A DNA stretch of 64,000 nt. Source: Microbacterium suwonense. GTDB lineage: Bacteria; Actinomycetota; Actinomycetes; Actinomycetales; Microbacteriaceae. This document shows, in pieces, positions 57,003 through 64,000 of this stretch. The stretch lies in assembly GCF_030296555.1 (NCBI RefSeq), contig NZ_AP027728.1:2356001-2420000 (forward strand), read 5' to 3'. Under the pieces are notes generated by a model. The model worked only from the letters and a program-made list of their open reading frames with translations, was not told the DNA's origin and made no database searches. The position numbers and the translations under genes are program-made. How positions within the stretch are numbered: position 1 is the stretch's first letter; every line of letters starts with the position of its first letter.

Positions 57003-58454
57003 ATGACCAAAGAGCTGAGAAGGCTGAGTTTCGTGGTGCTGGCGATGTTCCTGTCGCTGTTCGTCGCGACCAGCTGGATCCAGGTGGTGGATGCCGACAA
57101 CCTCGCACAGAACCCCGCGAACACGCGCACCCGCCTGGACAGCTACCAGATCCAGCGCGGGTCGATCCTCGTCGACGACTCGGCGATCGTCACCTCGGTG
57201 CCGGCCGGCGATCGCTATCAGTATCAGCGGGTGTACACGGATGCCGAGATGTGGGCGCCCGTGACCGGATACTTCAACCCGGCACTGCAGTCGTCGACCG
57301 GAATCGAGTCGGCGCTGAACGCCGAACTGTCCGGCACCGGGTCGAACGCCTTCTTCGCCGAGATCGAGCGCATCCTCACCGGCCAGCCACAGCAGGGGCT
57401 GAGCGTCGAGCTCACCCTCAGCGCCAAAGCACAGCGCGCCGCCTGGGACGCCCTGCAGGGTCTGCAGGGCGCCGTGGTCGCGATCGAGCCGTCCACCGGC
57501 CGCATCCTGGCGATGGCATCCACCCCCGGCTTCGACACGAACACGCTCGCCGCGCACAACTCCGCCGCTGTCGACGCCGAGCACGATCGACTCGTCGCCG
57601 ACCCGACAAAGCCGCTGTACAACCGGGCGATCGCGGGAAATCTCAACCCTCCCGGCTCGACCTTCAAGCTCGTCGTCGCCACCGCCGCCCTGGAGTCCGG
57701 CGACTGGACACTCGAATCGACCCTGCCGAACCCGGCCACTTACACGCCCCCCACCGGCAGGCCGATCTCCAACGCGTGGAACGGCACCTGCGGCGAGGGC
57801 GAGACCACCACGATCGCCGAAGCGCTGCGCCGCAGCTGCAACATCCCCATGGCCGAGCTGGCCGTCGAGCTGGGCGACAAGGCGATCCGCGAGACGGCCG
57901 AGAAGTACGGGTTCAACAGCGAGTTCGAGATCCCGCTCAAGGTCACGCCATCCAGCTACCCGTCGGGCCTCGACGGCCCGCAGACCGCCCTGACCGGCTT
58001 CGGCCAGGGTCGGGTGACCGCCACGCCCCTGCAGATGGCGATGGTGGCCGCGGGGATCGCCAATGACGGAGCGGTCATGAAGCCGCGGATGGTGGATTCC
58101 GTGATCGCCGACGATCTCACCGTTCACCAGCAGTTCACCGATGAGGCGTTCGATCAGGTGCTGACCGCCGCCCAGGCGCAGGCGCTCGGATCGGTGATGG
58201 TGCAGGGGGTCAGTTCCGGAGCGGCGACGGGTGCAAGAATAGACGGCGTCGATGTTGCCGGAAAGACGGGGACCGCTCAGAACGGCGATAACCCGTACTC
58301 GCTGTGGTTCACAGGTTTCGCACCGGCGGAGAATCCGCAGGTCGCGGTGGCAGTCGTCGTCGAAGACGGCGGTGGAAGAGGTCAGTCGGGTTCCGGCAAC
58401 GGCATAGCGGCTCCGATTGCGAAGAAAGTCATAGAGGCGGTGCTGGGCAGATGA
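57003..58454 (+). CDS. pbpA: class B penicillin-binding protein
   Basis: 483 aa. N-terminal anchor helix (LSFVVLAMFLSLFVATSWIQ), a pedestal region, and a transpeptidase domain with SxxK at PPGSTFKLVVATAA, SxN at RRSCNIPMAELAV and KTGT at VAGKTGTAQNGDNP. Cross-links the glycan made by RodA. Its stop overlaps the pknA start (ATGA). Confidence 0.95.
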   Translation: MTKELRRLSFVVLAMFLSLFVATSWIQVVDADNLAQNPANTRTRLDSYQIQRGSILVDDSAIVTSVPAGDRYQYQRVYTDAEMWAPVTGYFNPALQSSTGIESALNAELSGTGSNAFFAEIERILTGQPQQGLSVELTLSAKAQRAAWDALQGLQGAVVAIEPSTGRILAMASTPGFDTNTLAAHNSAAVDAEHDRLVADPTKPLYNRAIAGNLNPPGSTFKLVVATAALESGDWTLESTLPNPATYTPPTGRPISNAWNGTCGEGETTTIAEALRRSCNIPMAELAVELGDKAIRETAEKYGFNSEFEIPLKVTPSSYPSGLDGPQTALTGFGQGRVTATPLQMAMVAAGIANDGAVMKPRMVDSVIADDLTVHQQFTDEAFDQVLTAAQAQALGSVMVQGVSSGAATGARIDGVDVAGKTGTAQNGDNPYSLWFTGFAPAENPQVAVAVVVEDGGGRGQSGSGNGIAAPIAKKVIEAVLGR

Positions 58455-60214
58455 GGCCGACGCAGGGTGTGTCGTTCGGAGGACGCTACGAGCTGCAGTC
58501 GCGGATCGCGATCGGCGGCATGGGCGAGGTGTGGGAGGCGACGGATCACGTCATCGGACGCACGGTCGCCATCAAGATCCTCAAAGACGAGTACATGGGG
58601 GATCCGGGCTTCCTGGAGCGTTTCCGCGCCGAGGCGCGCCACGCGGCCCTGGTCAATCACGAGGGCATCGCCAGCGTTTTCGACTACGGCGAGGAGAACG
58701 GCTCCGCGTTCCTCGTGATGGAGCTCGTGCCCGGTGAGGCGCTGTCGACGATCCTCGAGCGCGACGGTGCGCTGAGTGCCGACAAGACCCTCGACATCGT
58801 CGCGCAGACCGCATCCGCGCTGCAGGCCGCGCACGCCGCGGGCCTGGTGCACCGCGACATCAAGCCGGGCAATCTGCTGATCACACCCGACGGGCGCGTG
58901 AAGATCACCGACTTCGGCATCGCCCGCATCGCCGACCAGGTGCCGCTGACCGCGACCGGTCAGGTGATGGGCACAGTGCAGTACCTCTCGCCGGAGCAGG
59001 CCTCAGGTCATGCGGCATCGCCCGCGACAGACGTGTACTCGCTGGGCATCGTCGCGTACGAATGCCTGGCCGGCAAGCGCCCGTTCACGGGCGAATCGCA
59101 GGTGGCCATCGCGATGGCGCAGATCAACGAGCAGCCTCCGCCGCTGCCGGCGACGGTGCCGACTCCGGTGCAGAACCTGGTCATGGCGATGATCGCCAAA
59201 AAGCCCGCCGACCGCCCCTCGTCGGCGGCGACGGTGTCGCGCGCCGCACAGGCACTGCGACGAGGCGACCTGAACTCGGCGGCGATCGCCGTGCCCGCCA
59301 TCGCGGGAGCCGGTGTGGCGGATGCCGATGACGCCACCCGCATCCTCACCGGGATGGACGACGGCGCCGCCACGCGCATCCTGCCGACCACCGCGCAGCT
59401 GCCCACCGAGCAGTCCGCCGCCGAGGAGCCGGTGCAGAAGAAGAAGCGCAGCCCGTGGACGTGGCCGCTGATCGCACTGATCGCACTGCTGGTGATCGCC
59501 CTCGGCGGCACCCTGCTGAGCCTGTTCCTCAACCAGGACGACAACGGCCCGGTAGAGAAGACATCGAGTTCGGCGCCGCCGGTCACCCCGGACAACACCC
59601 CGACCGAGGACGCACCCACGCCGGTCGACGTGAACGCGCTCGGCCTGGAGGGGATGACCTGCGAAGAGGCGACCGCCATCCTCACCGAGAACGGCCTGGA
59701 GCCCGACTGCCAGCCGGGGAACCCGGCGGAGACCGAGGCGGAGCAGGGCAAGATCTACGAGGTGCTCGACAGCGGCAACCAGACGCCGCCGGCGACCATC
59801 CGGGTCAAGTACTACGCCGACCAGGTCGCGATCGAGGCCCCGTTGACTCCGCCCAGCATCCCCGGCGTCGTGACCGAGGGCCAGGAGGCCACCGTCAACT
59901 GGAACGTCTATACCTGCCCGTCGGGAACCGCTCCGCTCAACGCCTACGAGGTGACGCTGACGAACGCGACGTTCAAGGCGGATCCGACCAAGACCGTGAT
60001 GAGCTTCACACCGGGCGACGGTTCCCAGGTGATCATCGTCGATGAGGGCTCGGCGGGCAAGGCCGTGACCGCGACCTATCGGGCCTTCTGCGGTGACCGT
60101 CCGTCCGACATGTCCGGATCGGGCACCTCGACGACGATCCAGCCTGCGGAAGCCGATCCCGAAGGCGACGATGATGCTTCCCCTCCCGCCGATCAGTCAG
60201 GAAACGACGGGTAG
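58451..60214 (+). CDS. pknA: membrane Ser/Thr protein kinase PknA-like
   Basis: 587 aa. Kinase domain with Gly-rich loop IAIGGMGEVWEATD, Lys in VAIKILKDEY, catalytic LVHRDIKPGNLL (Asp about residue 136) and TDFGIARI. A juxtamembrane region containing TRILTGM/TRILPTT, one helix (WPLIALIALLVIALGGTLLS), and an extracellular part of about 190 residues follow. The latter has one PASTA-like segment (LEGMTCEEATAILTENGLEP) and a beta-rich Ig-like end, longer than mycobacterial PknA. Controls division and cell-wall enzymes. Confidence 0.94.
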   Translation: MRPTQGVSFGGRYELQSRIAIGGMGEVWEATDHVIGRTVAIKILKDEYMGDPGFLERFRAEARHAALVNHEGIASVFDYGEENGSAFLVMELVPGEALSTILERDGALSADKTLDIVAQTASALQAAHAAGLVHRDIKPGNLLITPDGRVKITDFGIARIADQVPLTATGQVMGTVQYLSPEQASGHAASPATDVYSLGIVAYECLAGKRPFTGESQVAIAMAQINEQPPPLPATVPTPVQNLVMAMIAKKPADRPSSAATVSRAAQALRRGDLNSAAIAVPAIAGAGVADADDATRILTGMDDGAATRILPTTAQLPTEQSAAEEPVQKKKRSPWTWPLIALIALLVIALGGTLLSLFLNQDDNGPVEKTSSSAPPVTPDNTPTEDAPTPVDVNALGLEGMTCEEATAILTENGLEPDCQPGNPAETEAEQGKIYEVLDSGNQTPPATIRVKYYADQVAIEAPLTPPSIPGVVTEGQEATVNWNVYTCPSGTAPLNAYEVTLTNATFKADPTKTVMSFTPGDGSQVIIVDEGSAGKAVTATYRAFCGDRPSDMSGSGTSTTIQPAEADPEGDDDASPPADQSGNDG

Positions 60215-60256
60215 TCTGACTGCAGACTTCGAGAATCATCCAGGGGGAGACGAGAC

Positions 60257-61963
60257 GTGTCGACAGAGCCGCGTATTCTCGCCGACCGCTATCGCGTTGA
60301 CGAAGTGATCGGCCAGGGCGGCATGGCCCGGGTGCACCGCGGCTACGATCTGACTCTCGGCCGCGAAGTCGCGATCAAGATCCTCGACCCCGAACTGGCG
60401 CGTGACACCGCGTTCCGCACCCGCTTCCGGCTGGAGGCGCAGGCGGCTTCGCGCATGTCGCATCCGTCGATCGTGCGCGTCTTCGACGCAGGGGATCCCG
60501 CGGCGGGCTCCGGACAGGCGGGCGCCCAGGGCGATGAGCCGTACATCGTCATGGAGCTCGTGCAGGGCACGCTGCTGAAGGACATCATCGCTGCCGGCCC
60601 GCTGTCGGTCGAGGACGCAGTGCGCTACACAGACGGCATCCTCGAGGCACTGGACTACTCGCACCGCGCGGGTGTGGTGCACCGCGACATCAAACCGGGC
60701 AACGTGATGATCACCGAGACCGGCTCGGTCAAGGTGATGGACTTCGGCATCGCCCGCGCCGTCTCGGACTCGTCGTCGACGGTCGCCGAGACGACGCAGA
60801 TCATCGGCACCGCCGCCTACTTCTCACCGGAGCAGGCCAAGGGCGAGTCGGTCGACTCGCGCACCGACCTGTACTCCGCCGGTGTCGTGCTGTACGAGAT
60901 GCTCACCGCCCGTCAGCCGTTCCGCGGTGACTCGCCGGTCGCGGTCGCCTATCAGCACGTCAGCGAGACGCCGACGCCGCCGTCGGAGGTGAACGAAGAG
61001 CTGCCGCGATCGCTGGATGCCATCGTGCTGCGCGCTCTCGCCAAGGATCCGTACCAGCGCTTTCCGGACGCAGGGTCCTTCCGGGCGGCGCTGCAGGAGG
61101 CCACCTCGGGTGCGGCGCCCACGAAGAAGCAGATCGGTGCGCTCACCAGCGAGCTGTACGGCCCGAATCCCCGTCAGGCGCAGGAGACGGCCCGCTCGCT
61201 GCGCCAGCTGAGCACCGACACCACCATGACGCGCACCCAGTCGGGTCCTCCGGTCGCCTGGATCTGGGCGGGGGTAGCGCTGCTGGCCGTCCTGCTGATC
61301 TCGGTGCTGTTCTGGGTGGTCAGCCTGTCGATGCGGCCGCCCACGGTGCCGACCACGACGGTGACGGTGCCGAATCTCGTCGGATTGACGCTGGATCAGG
61401 CCAAGAGCAAGCTGAAAGAGGTCGAGCTCCCCGCCGACGTGCGCCACGAGTCCAATGCGGAGATCGAGGAGGATCATGTGATCCGCTCGCTGCCCAATAC
61501 CGGCGCAAAGGTGTCGAAGGGCGAGTCGATCATCGTCTACGTGTCGATCGGCGCCGACACGATCAAGATGCCGGTGATCGAGGGCCTCTCGCAGGATGCC
61601 GCGAAGAAGGTGCTCAAGGACGCCGGGCTCGAGCTCGGCACGATCGAGCAGACCAACGATCCGCGCGCCGCCGCCGGCACCGTGCTGCACTCCAGCCAGG
61701 AGGCCGGCGAGCAGGTCACCCCGGGGACGACGGTGAACCTGGTGGTCGCCAACGGCAAGGTCACCATCAAGGACATGACCGGCTTCACGGTCAACGCAGC
61801 GACGAAAGAGCTCGAGGCGCTGGCGCTGACCGCAGCCCCCAACGAGCTGGGGCCGTGCGCCGAAGGGCAGGCCCCGAACACCGTGCTCTCGATGAGCGTC
61901 TCGCCCGGTGAGGTGCCGATCCTCTCGACCGTGGGGCTGAGCTACTGCGTGGCGGGGGAGTGA
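60257..61963 (+). CDS. pknB: membrane Ser/Thr protein kinase PknB-like with PASTA domains
   Basis: 568 aa. Kinase domain: IGQGGMARVHRGYD, AIKILDPELA, VVHRDIKPGNVM (Asp about residue 144), MDFGIARAVSDSSSTVAETT as activation loop. One helix (AWIWAGVALLAVLLISVLFW) and three to four PASTA repeats follow: VPNLVGLTLDQAKSKLKEVE, MPVIEGLSQDAAKKVLKDAG and IKDMTGFTVNAATKELEALA. PASTA domains sense peptidoglycan fragments. GTG start with AGGGGGAG upstream. Its 3' end overlaps the convergent trpG by 22 bp. Confidence 0.96.
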   Translation: MSTEPRILADRYRVDEVIGQGGMARVHRGYDLTLGREVAIKILDPELARDTAFRTRFRLEAQAASRMSHPSIVRVFDAGDPAAGSGQAGAQGDEPYIVMELVQGTLLKDIIAAGPLSVEDAVRYTDGILEALDYSHRAGVVHRDIKPGNVMITETGSVKVMDFGIARAVSDSSSTVAETTQIIGTAAYFSPEQAKGESVDSRTDLYSAGVVLYEMLTARQPFRGDSPVAVAYQHVSETPTPPSEVNEELPRSLDAIVLRALAKDPYQRFPDAGSFRAALQEATSGAAPTKKQIGALTSELYGPNPRQAQETARSLRQLSTDTTMTRTQSGPPVAWIWAGVALLAVLLISVLFWVVSLSMRPPTVPTTTVTVPNLVGLTLDQAKSKLKEVELPADVRHESNAEIEEDHVIRSLPNTGAKVSKGESIIVYVSIGADTIKMPVIEGLSQDAAKKVLKDAGLELGTIEQTNDPRAAAGTVLHSSQEAGEQVTPGTTVNLVVANGKVTIKDMTGFTVNAATKELEALALTAAPNELGPCAEGQAPNTVLSMSVSPGEVPILSTVGLSYCVAGE

Positions 61964-62550
61964 ACTGATCCCACGCCCGCCAGCCAGTTGCCGAGCAGGC
62001 GATGGCCGCTCTCGGTGAGCACGCTCTCGGGATGGAACTGCACGCCGACGATCGGCAGGCTCTCATGGGCGATGGCCATGATCGTGCCCTGCTCGGCGCG
62101 AGCCGTGACCGTCAGCTCGGCCGGCAGGTGCGCCTCGACGAGGGCAAGTGAGTGGTACCGTCCGGCCGAGAACGGCGAGCGGATGCCGTCGAACAGTGCC
62201 GACCCGTCGTGGCTGACCTGCGACACCATGCCGTGCATCAGCTCGGGCGCCCTGGCCACCGTGCCGCCGAACGCCTCGCCGATGGCCTGGTGTCCCAAGC
62301 AGACGCCGATCAGCGGCATCCGTCTCTCCGCCGCCAGGCGCACCACCTCGAGTGATGCCCCGGCATCGGCGGGCGTGCCGGGGCCGGGGGAGATCATGAC
62401 GCCATCATGCGTGTCCAGCATCCGACGCAGCGACGCGATCCCGGCATCCGCCTCGACCATCGTCACCTCGGCACCGAGCTCGACCAGATAGCCGATCAGC
62501 GTGTGCACGAAGCTGTCGTGGTTGTCCACAACCAGCACGCGCACGCTCAT
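61942..62550 (-). CDS. glutamine amidotransferase, anthranilate/aminodeoxychorismate synthase component II
   Basis: 202 aa, class I amidotransferase. VLVVDNHDSFVHTLIGYL, ISPGPGTPADAG, the nucleophile in GVCLGHQAIGEAFGG (Cys) and the His-Glu pair in VGVQFHPESVLTESG. It supplies ammonia to a chorismate-using partner that is not in this window; the orthologue beside pknB is called trpG/pabA. Overlaps the next small gene by ATGA. Confidence 0.93.
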   Translation of the reverse strand: MSVRVLVVDNHDSFVHTLIGYLVELGAEVTMVEADAGIASLRRMLDTHDGVMISPGPGTPADAGASLEVVRLAAERRMPLIGVCLGHQAIGEAFGGTVARAPELMHGMVSQVSHDGSALFDGIRSPFSAGRYHSLALVEAHLPAELTVTARAEQGTIMAIAHESLPIVGVQFHPESVLTESGHRLLGNWLAGVGSVHSPATQ

Positions 62551-62702
62551 TCCAGGTCGACCTCAGCCGGCGATACGATCGGGCTCACCCACGGGAACAC
62601 GTAGAAGAACAGCGCATAGAGCACCGCGGTCAGCAGCGCCAGGAGGATGATCAGGCGCACCCACCACGGACCGGGCAGCAGGCGCCAGAGTGCGGCATAC
62701 AT
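62547..62702 (-). CDS. 51-aa membrane protein between sortase and trpG
   Basis: MYAALWRLLPGPWWVRLIIL, then LALLTAVLYALFFYVFPWVS: one long or two short helices and a negatively charged end (PAEVDLE). A small protein of this kind is usually found here in Microbacteriaceae; function unknown. The stop overlaps the trpG start and it begins 11 bp after the sortase stop, so it is co-transcribed. Confidence 0.8.
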   Translation of the reverse strand: MYAALWRLLPGPWWVRLIILLALLTAVLYALFFYVFPWVSPIVSPAEVDLE

Positions 62703-62713
62703 CCAGGGTCTCC

Positions 62714-63487
62714 TCAGAGTGATGGCGGGGCGACGTCGACGTGGGCGAGGGACGCCGGTGGCCCTTCGGACCGCGGCTGGAAGCCCTCGAAGACACCGTA
62801 GGCGACGATGCGCTCGGCGAGCGAGTACAACGGGGAGCACGCGGTCATGGTGATGTACCGCTCGCCGGTCTGCAGCTCGGGCATCTGCGGCACATCCAGC
62901 AGCACGTCGACCCGGGTGGGCTTGACGTACTCCAGGGTGCGGAACCGGTAGGTGTACCAGCCGTCGGGCGTCTCGATGACGATCGCATCGTTCAGCCTCA
63001 GCTTGTCGATCTTGTTGAACGGCTTGCCCCAGGTGGTGCGATGCGCGGCGAGTGCGAAGTTGCCGACCTCACCGGGCATCTTCGACTGCGTGTACAGGCC
63101 GATGCCGATGTGGTCGAGGGTGCGTGCGCGCGTGGTGCCTCCGGCGATGTCCTTGATGTAGTCGTCACCGAAGCGCGGGATGCGCATGACGGCGAACTTC
63201 TCGGCATCCGCCGGATGCGGCAGGATCGGCGGCTCGTAGTAGGTGGTGCCGTCGGGCTCCTCGACCAGAGGCGGCGGCTCGGGCACCGGGGCCTGGGCCC
63301 ACTGCTGCACGACCTCGGCGCCTTCGGCGTTCTTCTGCGCGTCGATGATGATGTCGCCGACCCACATCTGCCAGACCACGAACAGCAGCACCAGCACACC
63401 GGCGGTGAGCAGCAGCTCGCCGAGCACGCTGGCGACGGTCGCCCTGGGTCGACGACGCGGACGCCGGGACGACGCGAGAGCATGCAT
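62714..63487 (-). CDS. class E sortase
   Basis: 257 aa. N-terminal basic region and one helix (LGELLLTAGVLVLLFVVWQM), a Pro-rich stem, then the sortase barrel: MRIPRFGDDYIKDIAGGTT, NFALAAHRTTWGKPFN (His about 149), YITMTACSPLYS (Cys about 217) and AERIVAYG (Arg). Class E enzymes anchor proteins with LAxTG-type signals to peptidoglycan; no substrate is seen in this window. Confidence 0.93.
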   Translation of the reverse strand: MHALASSRRPRRRPRATVASVLGELLLTAGVLVLLFVVWQMWVGDIIIDAQKNAEGAEVVQQWAQAPVPEPPPLVEEPDGTTYYEPPILPHPADAEKFAVMRIPRFGDDYIKDIAGGTTRARTLDHIGIGLYTQSKMPGEVGNFALAAHRTTWGKPFNKIDKLRLNDAIVIETPDGWYTYRFRTLEYVKPTRVDVLLDVPQMPELQTGERYITMTACSPLYSLAERIVAYGVFEGFQPRSEGPPASLAHVDVAPPSL

Positions 63488-63524
63488 GAGAGGAAGTCTA
63501 TTCGTCCCCGCTAGACTGAACCGC

Positions 63525-63763
63525 ATGGCACGATCCCGCGTACCCGAAGAGCCCGTCGACCGTCCGGAGAGCGACGAGGCCGCACCCAACGCCGTCTGGT
63601 TCAAGCCCGTCATGGTCGGCTTCATGCTGCTGGGGCTCGTCTGGATCCTGGTGTACTACATCTCGGAGTCGCGGTACCCGATTCCCGGCCTAGGGGCTGG
63701 AACCTGGGCATCGGCCTGGGCATCGCGCTGATCGGCTTCCTGATGACCACGCGTTGGCGCTGA
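63525..63763 (+). pseudogene. crgA: cell-division protein CrgA, frameshifted at a G4 run (probably intact in reality)
   Basis: ARSRVPEEPVDRPESDEAAP, FKPVMVGFMLLGLVWILVYY, ISESRYPIPGLG, then the frame breaks at the run of four G at 63693-63696. In the next frame WNLGIGLGIALIGFLMTTRW plus R completes the expected second helix and ends at 63763. One more G gives 79 aa, the standard CrgA length. CrgA recruits FtsI-type proteins to the septum. TAGACT (63512-63517) lies 7 nt before the ATG, a leaderless arrangement. Divergent from the sortase. Confidence 0.85.
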
Positions 63764-63783
63764 CCGTCAGCATCCGCAGTTCT

Positions 63784-63818
63784 TCGAAGGCCCCTCACCT
63801 GCAGTGAGGGGCCTTCGA
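63784..63818. terminator. 15-bp stem terminator between crgA and the right-end gene
   Basis: TCGAAGGCCCCTCAC, loop CTGCA, GTGAGGGGCCTTCGA, perfect arms, 20 bp after the crgA stop. It can also serve the convergent gene ending at 63900. Confidence 0.85.
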
Positions 63819-63819
63819 G

Positions 63820-63871
63820 TTATCCACAGGGTTCTCCACAACTGGGGAGAATTACACACGTGTTATTCACA
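63820..63871. promoter_or_regulatory. cluster of DnaA-box-like 9-mers
   Basis: TTATCCACA (63820-63828) and TTATTCACA (63863-63871) fit TTATNCACA; TTCTCCACA (63832-63840) is a weaker version. The stretch is AT-rich for this genome. The region is near the origin in Actinobacteria by gene order, so titration or regulation by DnaA is possible; it is not itself oriC as far as can be seen. Confidence 0.5.
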
Positions 63872-63899
63872 TGGGGAGAAGGCTGTCGACAACCTCTGA

Positions 63900-64000
63900 T
63901 CAGCCCAGGATCAGCGCCGGCGGCACGAACGCGACGACGACGAGCAGCAGCACCGTGAGCGCCGCCAGCAGCACCATCTGCCAGATCCGCTGCTCACGGC
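63900..64000 (-). CDS. C-terminal end of a membrane protein running off the right edge
   Basis: The last 32 residues are visible: REQRIWQMVLLAALTVLLLV followed by VVAFVPPALILG and a stop (complement of 63900-63902). This is a single hydrophobic helix. In related genomes a rhomboid-type protease gene often lies here next to crgA, but this fragment alone cannot confirm it. Confidence 0.55.
   Translation of the reverse strand, partial: REQRIWQMVLLAALTVLLLVVVAFVPPALILG

Noticed and set aside
63820..63871. Origin of replication (oriC)
   Set aside because: Only two to three DnaA boxes, no dnaA or dnaN beside them, and the spacer is only about 135 bp.

Overview
The window is very GC-rich (about 70 percent), densely coding chromosomal DNA. 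I read it as an actinobacterium of the family Microbacteriaceae, most likely Microbacterium or a close relative. This rests on codon use, many leaderless-type promoters, the MoxR/DUF58/VWA operon, NucS, a class E sortase, and the conserved crgA-sortase-trpG-pknB-pknA-pbpA-rodA-pstP-fhaB-fhaA cluster that sits near the origin in Actinobacteria. The genus is an inference. I see no rRNA, CRISPR array, prophage or insertion sequence. One tRNA (Leu, anticodon CAG) is present.

Layout: an Lrp regulator (151-651). An amino-sugar/tagatose-type catabolic operon on the minus strand (5901 down to 799: SIS protein, ROK kinase, PfkB kinase, class II aldolase, DeoR regulator). Chorismate mutase and an AI-2E family transporter (6100-7729). 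A Phd/VapC-type toxin-antitoxin pair (7860-8485). A glycine betaine/choline-type ABC importer (8526-11732) with a DUF427 protein. A flavin disulfide reductase, a lactonase and purA (12172-16151). The MoxR-DUF58-VWA-VWA-TPR operon (17446-24022). An N-acetylglucosamine-type kinase, a ZIP transporter and argG (24695-28118). TetR plus two YhgE/Pip membrane proteins (28264-33670). An exported penicillin acylase (33827-36493). HipBA (36514-38035). The Mrp Na+/H+ antiporter operon (39020-45322). A divergent LacI/MFS sugar-uptake pair (45380-47724). Two convergent lipoproteins, nucS, HAD, cspA and csbD. Finally the cell-division and Ser/Thr kinase cluster (53081-63763).

Two things stand out. First, at least two families of long, nearly perfect palindromes recur in the window. 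One copy of each family lies in frame inside the PfkB kinase gene. One of these adds a loop just before the catalytic NPTGAGD motif; the other lies in a long repeat-rich tail. Second, six genes (permease at 9471, membrane protein at 22917, ZIP at 25752, mnhE at 39503, lacI at 45380, crgA at 63525) carry eight apparent -1 frameshifts in all. Every one coincides with a run of exactly four G/C, and adding one base there restores the reading frame. That pattern points to homopolymer deletions in the assembly rather than biology, so these genes should be treated as probably intact.

Regulatory signals include a perfect inverted repeat before the SIS operon, a 44-bp palindrome over the antitoxin start codon, three HipB-type operators spaced exactly 26 bp apart, a TetR-type operator, and a 16-bp LacI-type palindrome. 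At least eight genes show a TANNNT hexamer 6-7 nt before the start codon, as expected for leaderless mRNAs.
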